Source: a virus. From it: a DNA stretch of 31,055 nt. Both the position numbers and the translations under genes were made by a program. Positions 6,245-15,461 of this stretch are shown here, in pieces. The stretch lies in IMG/VR virus record IMGVR_UViG_3300020455_000063, positions 1 through 31,055 of that record, one strand, 5' to 3'. Within the stretch, counting starts at the first letter, position 1; each line of letters begins with the position of its first letter. Under the pieces are notes generated by a model. The model saw only the letters and a program-made list of their open reading frames with translations. It ran no database searches and was not told where the DNA came from.

Positions 6245-9200
6245 TTAAGCAAGAGCCATTACACGTAGATCTTTAACTTTTGGAACAAATACCTGACTTG
6301 TAGATGTTAGTAGAAGTTTTATTCTATAATATCTAAAGGTGGGTAGTTTATCTGCTGTAAATGTAAACTCCTTAAAGCTTGCATTATCACCAAATCCATA
6401 TTGACTTGATGGAATAATAACCCTATCAGGCAATCCATCACTATTTTGTCTAGCAATCATTTCACCCCTACTGTTAAGATTATCAAATCCAGGGAAAGGA
6501 GTGAATATTGGTTCAAATCCAGGATCATTTCCAACCGCATAGAATGCTCTAATTTTAGCATGTGGGTTAACATGACCCGATAATATTATCTTAATTGAAG
6601 TAGCAGCACTTTCTAATTGAAGTTCTTTTGTAAGATACTGACAAGCAGTAGGATCATCAGTAACAGATTTTACTCTACTATCTGTAGCAAAGTTACTAAC
6701 CACACTATTGACTCTATTGTTTGTAAGAATGGTACTTACTCTTTGACTATCAATTACTGGACTTACTTTAGGATCAGTAGTTGCAAGAGTTAATCTCATT
6801 TGTAGAGACTTATTACCCTCAACTTGATCTAATTTTTCATCTTCATTAATCTTAGAATAAATTGCTCTTGGTGTGTCAAGATAATTTGGTTCACCTATTG
6901 CAATAGATTCAAATCCTTCATCAATATACGAAGTTTCATTTCCACTGATACTTGTTGCAGAAGTGGTTCTTATTTCACATCCTATATTAGTTCCTGTAGT
7001 AGTAACATTTTGAACTATTGGAGTAATAACTTCAAATGGCATATTTTGTGTTGCCTTTGTTTCATATCCTCCACATGACTTGGTTTGATTTAAGTATAAT
7101 TTAGGGAATCCAACATCATTACTTCTATCATCATTAATAGTTCCAATTCCAGTCATATCAAGTTTGATATTATAAGAATCGAAAGTAATTGATCCAGAAG
7201 TAGATGTTGATGTAGTAGTTGAAAGTCCATGAGTTGCATTTATTCTCTTCAAACTGACCCCACCAAGTTCATACTTATAAACAGGAGTTCCCACAGAATA
7301 ATCAACTTTATCATCACCCCTAGCAGAGATGCTAATCACATTACCAACTACATTATTATATTCAACAATTTCTTTTCCAATTTTAACATAACCTCTATTA
7401 GTTGTACCAACTCCAACATTTTCAAAGTTTGTATATACAGTTGCATCATCAACAGTAAATGAAGCTTCATTACCAGTTTCCAATGCAATACTCAATTTAG
7501 ATGGTTTAATATCAGATTGAACATCAGATAATTTAACCCTATTTTGAGTAGAATACATTCCATGATTCTTATGATTCACTTTAATGTGCAAACCATCAGA
7601 TTCAACATCAATAGAACTAATTTGAACGTCACCACCATTAACATATCCAAGTTCAGTTTTAATTCCAGAACTGTTTGTATAGAATAGTGTGTTAGCAGTA
7701 CCAACAACAAATTCACCTTGAACATTATCAATAGTTAATTCGTTAGTCATTCCTATGCCAGTAATACTAAATCTAGCATTACGTCCAACAGTTCCACTAC
7801 CACCTGTAGAAATTCCAATAGTAGTAATACCAAGAACATCTCCTACAGAATATCCTGTACCACCATTAGTAATAGTAGCAGCAGCTGCAACTCCATTGTT
7901 TACATAAACATTAGCAACTGCTCCTTTTCCAGTGCCTGTAATAGTAACTAGATTTACACTACCAAATGTTTGATTACCATCAAGAGGTGTATATCCAATA
8001 CCAGCATTAGTAATATTTAAACCAGCGGGAATAATAGATCCACCAGCACCAACAATATTACCTTCGGCCATTGTTCCATCTTGAATAATGGTATTACCCA
8101 TTTCATAACTATCACCAACAGTTTGATCAAGACCAACTCTTATTTTTCTAGAACTTAGAATTATTGAATCTGGTTGTAGAGTAGGAATTTGATTATTTCC
8201 TACAGTCAATTCTGGATTATAAAATTCAATAGTGCCTGATGTCTCAAACTCTGCTCTATACATTGTAAATTTCAAATCTTCCCATTGACTTGGTTCCCAT
8301 GTAGACGCATTTTGAGACTTGAAGAGAGAACCTAAGTATGGTTGGTTGGAAATAAATGTATCAGTTAATAGATCGGTTTCACCAATTCTTGAAATATAAA
8401 CACTATACTTAGTAGAGTTAGATGCTAAAGCTACTGCATATTCAGTATTATTACCTTCAAGATAAACAGGTGCTTTAAAAGTAACTGTTGTTGCTATAGA
8501 TCCATCTGCAGAAATATTAACTTCTGCAGGATCTAATACAATTTCAGAGAAAGGAAGAACATGTTGTGTTGGTAATCCATTCTTCATAGATCTAATTTGG
8601 AATACCACAGGTATGTCCATATCATCTTTTGTTCTGAAGAATACGTCACACTTGGTAACAAATATTCCACCAGGATCTTCAACTAAGAATGATTGAGCAA
8701 GAGGGTCATACCATCCAATAATTTGTTGAGTAGTGTTATCTGCAATTATTTCACTTGAAAGAACTTCAGTTCCAAGAGTTCTATTAACATTCCTATCTTG
8801 GAATTGTTGTCTTTGTTCAACTCTTGCATTTCTAACAGAAATAATATTCTCTTGAACACTTTCTAATGTTCCAGCAGATGTAAATGTTTCATCAGTAACA
8901 GTTGTAGCATTATCAGGATTGTTGTCTGCATCATTAGTTAATGTAAGAACTTTACTTCCTGTCTCAAATCTTGGGAAACTAATATTGTTGGGATTAGGGA
9001 TATAGAAGGATCCACCACAGAATGCACCAATATCAGAAAGAAGTTGGACTTCATCGATAGTTGCAATTGCACCACTACTCTGACCTCTTAAAACCATTCC
9101 AGATTGAACCCAACCATAATAAGATCCTTGTGGTTCATTGGATAATGAGAATGTATCTATATTCAAGATATTAGAAGTAGATGAATAAGATGCAGGGAAA

Positions 9201-12200
9201 CTCTGATTTGTATAAGGGTTTTCTGCAAAAACCTTAGTAGGGATATTATATGGTCCTTCTTTATGATTTGACTGTGCTACTCTAAATCTAATTTCAGGTA
9301 AACTTTCAGCAGTTATTTGACTGAGACCTGTTGGATTAACCATTCCTCTAACAGTTTCACCTACTTGGAAAGATCCAGATGTCATAGAAATTTGAAGGAT
9401 CTTAGGCACACAATACTTAGTGACATCTTGACCATCAAAGAAAGCATACAGTTTTGTTAGAGGTTTAAGTCTCTTAGCAATAAATTCAACATTTCTAGAT
9501 CTCATGAAAGGAACGAGATCTCTACTTACAACTCTATCACCAACTGAAGTTCTCTCAAATGATTCAGTAACCAATGTCTGAGTACCTGTTCTATTCTCTA
9601 CACCTTGTTCGGTTATTGTTCTTACAGTTTCTCTATCTACACGATTAATTGTTTCTCTAATTCTTCTAGCAGGGTTTCCAAATCCACCACTAAAGTTGTT
9701 AATCCAACCACCCATTCCAAAGACACGAGTTTGATTAGAAATAGTAGTATCTCTCGTAGTATCATTAGTTGTTGTTCCTGTCCATGTAGTCTGCCATGAA
9801 CCCCAAGTTACTGGTCCAAATCCAGTCTGTGCATCTATTTCACCATTATCAACCATTCTATTATAAACGGATTGATAATCACCTTCCACATTAATAATTT
9901 TAGGTTGTAATCTAGCAGTATCAACCCATGTATCAGAAGATGGTGTGATCTCCATAGTTCCTTGCCAGAAACTAATTAAGAAAGGAGTAACACTTTCAGA
10001 CCTTGTAGCAAAACTTTGCTTTAACCATTCAACTTCAGAATAATCTAAAGTTATAATATCATTTTTCTTTCTTACATTTATTCCTTCAATTGTAGAAAAA
10101 TTAAGATCGTCTGTAGGATCATTACCAACAACTGGTCCAAAAATTAAATCAACAGAGTTGGTATAATGTCTTGGTCTTAATTCTTTATTTTTAGGATCAA
10201 TACTATTATTAATAGGAATTCCTTGTTCTTGAGTTTTGAATCCAGTAAAATTATCAACAAAGAATCCAGACTTAAATCTATTCAATCCATCACTATCAGA
10301 TACAAAAAGATTTGCTGTATTAGTTTCCAATAAAGAAAGAGTTGTGTAATATTCAAGGTTCTTAATTCTATTCTCAAGATTTTTAATATCAGACATCGTA
10401 AATCTCTTACGATCTAAGAAATCAATCTGTGCTCCAGCAACATTATAAAGATATGGTGGAAGTCGAACAGTAGCTATTTCAATAGCACCATCAACAGGAA
10501 CAGGTTTTTGTGGATCTTCTCCAGGATCTCCATATTTTATTTGAAATTGACCTTCCTTACTTAAGAATATTCTATCAATTCTTCCAAGATAGAATGAATA
10601 ATCAATCAATAAAGACTCATCAGATGCTAAAATATTAGGAGCAGAGTTTCCAGATGCATTAAAGTTTCTTCCTTTAAATTCAAGTGGAGATCTATCTCCT
10701 TCAGAAACAGAAGTTACTTGAGTTGCTCTTGGTCTGATATCAATTATATCAGAGTTAGAAGTTCCATCAAATTTTGGAATATCTATTCCATAATCATATT
10801 GATCATAAGAATTAGAAGTTATAAAATCACCATTATCTCCAGCATCGAACGATCCATTAGAATAGAATATTTTTATCTTCTTAGATGGGGAATCCGAATC
10901 AAATTTTCTTTTAATTTGACCAATATTGTAAATAGTTGACTGTTGACCATCTACAAATGAGAAATTTGGAGATATGTCAAAACTTGGAGAATCTAGACTT
11001 GAAACTACTGCACTAGAACCAGATTCTTGGAAATTTACAATCTCTCCTTCTGTAAATAAATGTTCATTTTGATAAATTATAGTAATTTGACTATCACTTG
11101 GTTTTTCTGCAACCATTGCAACAGCATCACTAGATTGACCAATTATTTGCTCACCAATAATTAATTCATTTGTCGTTGTAGATTGTGTTACAATCGAAGA
11201 AAGATTAACTTTAGGTGATGATGGATCACTAGTATCTGCTGATTCATATATTGATAATACTTCTATAATATCAGCATCATTTATAGAAATATTTTTATCT
11301 TGAACTCTTGTCCCATATGGATAAGCACCATAAGTTAATCCATCATTTAGTGTTGTAGTTCCTATACCAGAAGCAGCATCTTTAGAGAAATTAACAACTA
11401 CCGATTTAACCCTATTTCTTATTTTCTGTTTTGCCTTTGGTTTTTGCTTCTTAAGAGTGGCAATTAAAGTTGCTCCTTTATTTGCAGCAGGAGGATCAGT
11501 TAAACCACGAATTTGGCAAGTATTTCCAGATCCAAAATCAAATTGATCTTCTGTCAATTCATGAGTTTTACCATCTGCACCAATCAAAGAATATCTCTTT
11601 GGAGTGAATGGTTGAAAACTTTCGTTAGTATCTACTGTAGGAACAGGAGTTTCAAATCTGCCACTACTAATATTAACCTTAAAAGTTTTTCTTATAACAA
11701 CCGAAGCACCAGTTAAATCAACATTAGATATATTTGACTTAGAAAGTCTTGTGACTAAAGTATTATCAGTAGAAACATCAAATTTAGTTGATAAAACTTT
11801 TAAATCACTTACTTCTTTATATTGTGCGGTTGATGTAATACCAGCAGCTGCAGATACGGTGGGTAATCCACCATTACATACACCACTTACAGTGGCAACA
11901 CCAACAACAGAAACAGAATTTGAAGATACACTAATAACTCTTGCTAAAATAGGATCTTCAGATATTGTAAGATCACTATATTGAATAAGATTACCAATAG
12001 TAGTAATACCTGGAAAATTAGGATTAGTACTTTGTATTACAGTTCCAGCAGCTCCCTTATCTACCCCAACTGTAGCAATACCAACATCAAATAAAGTAGA
12101 TGGAATTATATTTGCACTAAAAGTATTAATACCAATAGTATTATCATCAGTTCCATAAAGAGACTTGACATCAGAAACTGTATAGTCAGTAATCCCTATT

Positions 12201-13861
12201 GCAGTTCTTCCATTATTAATACCATTAATTATTAATGGTTCATCTGCAATAAAATTACCATTTTTCTCATAAACAGTTAATCCCACTCCAGAAGTAACGG
12301 ATCCAACAAGAAAAGCAGTTGCTCCACTATTTTTTCCTTCAATAAAAGCAGGAACAGATTGTGTTATTGGTTGATTTAATGTAAGTTCACTAAAAGTTTG
12401 TACATCATATAGTGATAAATCCCACTGATTTTTAGATCTATCACTTTCTGCAACTTCATACGTACCTGATTCTAATCTAAAATCATACACTCTTGCAACA
12501 CCAATTTCTTGTCCTGGTGCTCCTTCAGAGTTTACACCAACTCTCTCATCCCTTAAACTTAGAACATATGTACTACCAATACCTACTGTGGGAGTTCTAA
12601 AGACACTATTGATTTTAAATGTTGGACCAGTATTATAAATTATTGATTGATCTTTTAATGTGTTTATATCTCTTGGTTTAGGTACATCTAGGAATGTTGG
12701 ATTAAGTGTTTCAATCTCATAACCTTTAACATAAGCTTTACCTGGAGATAATTTATATAATGCTAAGTCGTCACTTGGCGTTTCTCCACCTGGTGTAAAT
12801 TGACCTGCATTAAATACTCCTCTGTTTCCAATATTATCATTTAAAGATTCTAGAAGAGTAATATCAAATGGTTTTACATCATAATTACCACTTTCATCAT
12901 AAGTTCTTCTTGCAAGAGTATCAGTTAGATCAAAATTCTTTGAATATACACCACTAAATCCACCAAGAGCAGCTCCCCCTGCAGATCCTTTTCTTTGAGT
13001 TCTAAGGACACCATCATTTATTACTGCCAATTCAACAAAACTATTATCATCAAAATCATCAGTAGATTTTTTAAATAAACTTAAGGATATTTTTAATCTA
13101 TCAGCACCAGGTGCAGAATAATTATTAAATCCTTGTGAATTATCATTTAAACTTTCATCTATATCTGCATTTATTATTTCCTCATTTACAAATAGTCCTA
13201 CCCTATAACTTGGAGAATTGTTATACTGATCGAGAATAAGAGTTTCTTGATTTACATTACAGAATTGTCCACGAACAAAATATACACCATTTTGAATTTG
13301 AAAAGATGATCCAGTTACAGCAGCATTATTAGACACTGTAGTTCCAAATGGAGCACCAGCAGAAATTGCAGTATTGCCCAATAATCCTGAAGTTATTATT
13401 TCAGAACATGTTAACTCTTCTCCATCAGAAAATACTTGAGTAGAATTATTTGATGTGTTAGATGATATATAATTTATATAAAGAGTAAGTTGACCCCTTT
13501 CAGAATTCTCTGCTAATAAAACACTATCTACAACAGCACTTACACCAGACCTCTGACCTGTTATTTTTGTTCCAATTAGTTGATCAACATAAGCTGATAC
13601 AGGAACTCCTTGATAATTATTATTAATTTGTATACCATAATATATACGATTATAACCAGTATTACCAGGTATTACCTTTGCACCTTCTTTAAAAAAATGT
13701 TGACCAAACTTTTCAATCTGATTTTGCAGTATGGACTGTAAAGCTGTTAATTCTCTAGCTTGAACAGGATATCCTGGCTTAAATAAAACCCGATAAAAGT
13801 CATCAGACGAATCATAATCGTCAAAATATGGGGATACATTTAAGTTGGTTTGCTGTGGCAT
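6245..13861 (-). CDS. Giant DUF4815 virion structural protein (2538 aa), probable peripheral baseplate/fibre connector
   Basis: The N-terminus (MPQQTNLNVSPYFDD, then FKPGYPVQARELTALQSILQ and GQHFFKEGAKVIPGN) is that of DUF4815 proteins, which are frequent in marine T4-like phages downstream of gp8. Other segments typical of these proteins are LKPLTKLYAFFDGQDVTKYC near residue 1470 and FLVEDPGGIFVTKCDVFFRT near 1725. The C-terminus ends RYYRIKLLLTSTSQVFVPKVKDLRVMAL. A Thr-rich stretch lies near residues 1350-1390 and G-x-GY modules near 1950-2005. T4 has gp9-gp10-gp11-gp12-wac at this position; none is recognisable here, so I infer that this protein takes over part of the peripheral wedge and fibre-attachment role. 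It has no signal peptide or membrane segment. No Shine-Dalgarno is visible before the ATG at 13861. Which T4 protein, if any, it is homologous to is unresolved. Confidence 0.82.
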   Translation of the reverse strand: MPQQTNLNVSPYFDDYDSSDDFYRVLFKPGYPVQARELTALQSILQNQIEKFGQHFFKEGAKVIPGNTGYNRIYYGIQINNNYQGVPVSAYVDQLIGTKITGQRSGVSAVVDSVLLAENSERGQLTLYINYISSNTSNNSTQVFSDGEELTCSEIITSGLLGNTAISAGAPFGTTVSNNAAVTGSSFQIQNGVYFVRGQFCNVNQETLILDQYNNSPSYRVGLFVNEEIINADIDESLNDNSQGFNNYSAPGADRLKISLSLFKKSTDDFDDNSFVELAVINDGVLRTQRKGSAGGAALGGFSGVYSKNFDLTDTLARRTYDESGNYDVKPFDITLLESLNDNIGNRGVFNAGQFTPGGETPSDDLALYKLSPGKAYVKGYEIETLNPTFLDVPKPRDINTLKDQSIIYNTGPTFKINSVFRTPTVGIGSTYVLSLRDERVGVNSEGAPGQEIGVARVYDFRLESGTYEVAESDRSKNQWDLSLYDVQTFSELTLNQPITQSVPAFIEGKNSGATAFLVGSVTSGVGLTVYEKNGNFIADEPLIINGINNGRTAIGITDYTVSDVKSLYGTDDNTIGINTFSANIIPSTLFDVGIATVGVDKGAAGTVIQSTNPNFPGITTIGNLIQYSDLTISEDPILARVISVSSNSVSVVGVATVSGVCNGGLPTVSAAAGITSTAQYKEVSDLKVLSTKFDVSTDNTLVTRLSKSNISNVDLTGASVVIRKTFKVNISSGRFETPVPTVDTNESFQPFTPKRYSLIGADGKTHELTEDQFDFGSGNTCQIRGLTDPPAANKGATLIATLKKQKPKAKQKIRNRVKSVVVNFSKDAASGIGTTTLNDGLTYGAYPYGTRVQDKNISINDADIIEVLSIYESADTSDPSSPKVNLSSIVTQSTTTNELIIGEQIIGQSSDAVAMVAEKPSDSQITIIYQNEHLFTEGEIVNFQESGSSAVVSSLDSPSFDISPNFSFVDGQQSTIYNIGQIKRKFDSDSPSKKIKIFYSNGSFDAGDNGDFITSNSYDQYDYGIDIPKFDGTSNSDIIDIRPRATQVTSVSEGDRSPLEFKGRNFNASGNSAPNILASDESLLIDYSFYLGRIDRIFLSKEGQFQIKYGDPGEDPQKPVPVDGAIEIATVRLPPYLYNVAGAQIDFLDRKRFTMSDIKNLENRIKNLEYYTTLSLLETNTANLFVSDSDGLNRFKSGFFVDNFTGFKTQEQGIPINNSIDPKNKELRPRHYTNSVDLIFGPVVGNDPTDDLNFSTIEGINVRKKNDIITLDYSEVEWLKQSFATRSESVTPFLISFWQGTMEITPSSDTWVDTARLQPKIINVEGDYQSVYNRMVDNGEIDAQTGFGPVTWGSWQTTWTGTTTNDTTRDTTISNQTRVFGMGGWINNFSGGFGNPARRIRETINRVDRETVRTITEQGVENRTGTQTLVTESFERTSVGDRVVSRDLVPFMRSRNVEFIAKRLKPLTKLYAFFDGQDVTKYCVPKILQISMTSGSFQVGETVRGMVNPTGLSQITAESLPEIRFRVAQSNHKEGPYNIPTKVFAENPYTNQSFPASYSSTSNILNIDTFSLSNEPQGSYYGWVQSGMVLRGQSSGAIATIDEVQLLSDIGAFCGGSFYIPNPNNISFPRFETGSKVLTLTNDADNNPDNATTVTDETFTSAGTLESVQENIISVRNARVEQRQQFQDRNVNRTLGTEVLSSEIIADNTTQQIIGWYDPLAQSFLVEDPGGIFVTKCDVFFRTKDDMDIPVVFQIRSMKNGLPTQHVLPFSEIVLDPAEVNISADGSIATTVTFKAPVYLEGNNTEYAVALASNSTKYSVYISRIGETDLLTDTFISNQPYLGSLFKSQNASTWEPSQWEDLKFTMYRAEFETSGTIEFYNPELTVGNNQIPTLQPDSIILSSRKIRVGLDQTVGDSYEMGNTIIQDGTMAEGNIVGAGGSIIPAGLNITNAGIGYTPLDGNQTFGSVNLVTITGTGKGAVANVYVNNGVAAAATITNGGTGYSVGDVLGITTIGISTGGSGTVGRNARFSITGIGMTNELTIDNVQGEFVVGTANTLFYTNSSGIKTELGYVNGGDVQISSIDVESDGLHIKVNHKNHGMYSTQNRVKLSDVQSDIKPSKLSIALETGNEASFTVDDATVYTNFENVGVGTTNRGYVKIGKEIVEYNNVVGNVISISARGDDKVDYSVGTPVYKYELGGVSLKRINATHGLSTTTSTSTSGSITFDSYNIKLDMTGIGTINDDRSNDVGFPKLYLNQTKSCGGYETKATQNMPFEVITPIVQNVTTTGTNIGCEIRTTSATSISGNETSYIDEGFESIAIGEPNYLDTPRAIYSKINEDEKLDQVEGNKSLQMRLTLATTDPKVSPVIDSQRVSTILTNNRVNSVVSNFATDSRVKSVTDDPTACQYLTKELQLESAATSIKIILSGHVNPHAKIRAFYAVGNDPGFEPIFTPFPGFDNLNSRGEMIARQNSDGLPDRVIIPSSQYGFGDNASFKEFTFTADKLPTFRYYRIKLLLTSTSQVFVPKVKDLRVMALA

Positions 13862-13867
13862 GATTTT

Positions 13868-15424
13868 TTAAAACTGCAAAACTATTTTGATATCTTCTTT
13901 TTGGTTTATTGACCGAGTAATAGCTGGTCTATTATCAACAAAAATAATATTTCCTGAGTATTTTTTAACCTCTGGATTAGCAATACCTTCAGTAAAACTT
14001 TGGCCAAGATAATATGTTCTATTATTTAGAACGGTAGAGAGACCCGTAAATCCAGTATCAATTTCTAAAGTAGATCCAGATGATGGGGTAATTTCAACAT
14101 TTCCTCCAGTACTAGGAGATGCAGTAAATGCATTCAAATTAAATCCATATTGTGGTTCTGTTAGTGCCGTTCCCACAGTATTAAAACCTGCAAGAGTCCT
14201 ATCTTGCCAATATTTTAAAACTCCAGTAGTTGAATCATAATTAACCACTCTTCCTACTGCAGTAGATCCAGTTGCAATGGTCTGTGTAATATAAGAATCT
14301 GCAGTAAATGTAGCAGAACTATATCCAGTTCCTGTTAATCTCAAAGCACCAAGAGAACTTGCTTTATCTGAAGTTAAAAGTGATGTAGAATCGAATTGTT
14401 GAGGATTACATACAACACCAACTCTTGCAATATCATTACCAGTTATAAAATCTGGATTTTCATTATCATTTTCAATTCTAGAATATAAAAGAACATTATA
14501 AGCACCAAGTTCTCTATAAATGTTAGAACCATGTCCACCTTGAGGAGGAATAATAACATCAAACAAAGGTCTCGTGCTTCCAGTAGGAACACTACCTGCA
14601 TCTAAATCAACACTTCCATAAGTATATCCAGATCCTTGTTTAGAAACAACTATACTATCAACTTGTTGGTCATTAGTAGTTGTAATAGTACACTCTGCTC
14701 CTGATCCATCTCCCTTAATAGGAACATTTCGATATTCGGTTCCACCCACAGGACCAATACTTACTCCCCTATTAGTCACGGTTATAATTTTAATAGATCC
14801 ATCTACAGCATTATCTCTCACTGATGCATTATCATTACTAGTCTCCCAATCTTTCGGGACTGGCATAAAATCTGTAGAATCAAATTTTACAATATCTGAA
14901 GGTTTAATTGTGTAAAGATATTTCCAAATATAATTATCCCCACTACTTCCAGCAGACCTTGGTTCTAAATCAGTAAAAGTTGGTTCATCTAATGATGGTC
15001 TTCCATTAGGATTATCAGGATCTGTACCATTTTGAAGGCATTCATAAACCCTATAATCACTGTTTATGACATAATAAGTTGTTGTATATAAATTGGTTGC
15101 ACCTGAAACTGGAGCAGTATTTGTTCTACTATAATCTCCCCTATACATGTCATAGGTAGTACCTGATGACCATACTCTTTTAGTTATAACTTGTTTTGCA
15201 TCTGTTGCATTTATTTTTTTCAACGCAATTATACTATCCCAATAATTACTTTCTTCCGAAAAACTATCTTTAGGGGATGGTGGAGTTGTATTCCAATCAG
15301 TCGCAACATCAGTAGGATTGGGTAATCCAACAAAAGAATAATATGCATTTGTACTAGAACTCACTCCAGCAACAAAATTCTTCGCATTCAATATTCTAAT
15401 CTGATCAGTTATTATAGCAGCCAT
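13868..15424 (-). CDS. gp8: Baseplate wedge protein gp8
   Basis: A 518-residue homologue of T4 gp8 (334 residues), a wedge subunit that binds gp7 and gp10 in T4. The recognisable part is the N-terminal half: MAAIITDQIRILNAKNF, the SYWDSIIALKK-like segment NYWDSIIALKKI, RVWSSGTTYDMYRGDYS, YYVINSDYRVYECL and the YIWKYLYTIKPSDIVKF block near residue 170. The extra length comes from inserted beta modules. One is a G-x-GY unit (KQGSGYT, near residue 260) preceded by GDGSGAECTITT; the other is a GRVVNYDSTTGVLKYWQD segment near 385-400 that resembles modules in gp14 and gp7. The ATG follows a late-promoter element by 19 bases, with only a weak ribosome-binding site. The stop is 6 bp before the DUF4815 gene, so the pair is one unit. 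Confidence 0.88.
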   Translation of the reverse strand: MAAIITDQIRILNAKNFVAGVSSSTNAYYSFVGLPNPTDVATDWNTTPPSPKDSFSEESNYWDSIIALKKINATDAKQVITKRVWSSGTTYDMYRGDYSRTNTAPVSGATNLYTTTYYVINSDYRVYECLQNGTDPDNPNGRPSLDEPTFTDLEPRSAGSSGDNYIWKYLYTIKPSDIVKFDSTDFMPVPKDWETSNDNASVRDNAVDGSIKIITVTNRGVSIGPVGGTEYRNVPIKGDGSGAECTITTTNDQQVDSIVVSKQGSGYTYGSVDLDAGSVPTGSTRPLFDVIIPPQGGHGSNIYRELGAYNVLLYSRIENDNENPDFITGNDIARVGVVCNPQQFDSTSLLTSDKASSLGALRLTGTGYSSATFTADSYITQTIATGSTAVGRVVNYDSTTGVLKYWQDRTLAGFNTVGTALTEPQYGFNLNAFTASPSTGGNVEITPSSGSTLEIDTGFTGLSTVLNNRTYYLGQSFTEGIANPEVKKYSGNIIFVDNRPAITRSINQKEDIKIVLQF

Positions 15425-15443
15425 TTGGACAGAGATTTTTCTT

Positions 15444-15451
15444 TATTTATT
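15444..15451 (-). promoter_or_regulatory. Predicted T4-type late promoter upstream of gp8
   Basis: The minus strand reads AATAAATA, matching the NATAAATA element used by gp55-type late sigma factors in T4-like phages. It lies in the 37-bp gap between gp7 and gp8, 19 bases before the gp8 ATG. Similar spacing recurs at three other junctions in this window. It is the only one of the five candidates not overlapping the upstream stop codon. Confidence 0.6.
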
Positions 15452-15461
15452 AATGATTTGA

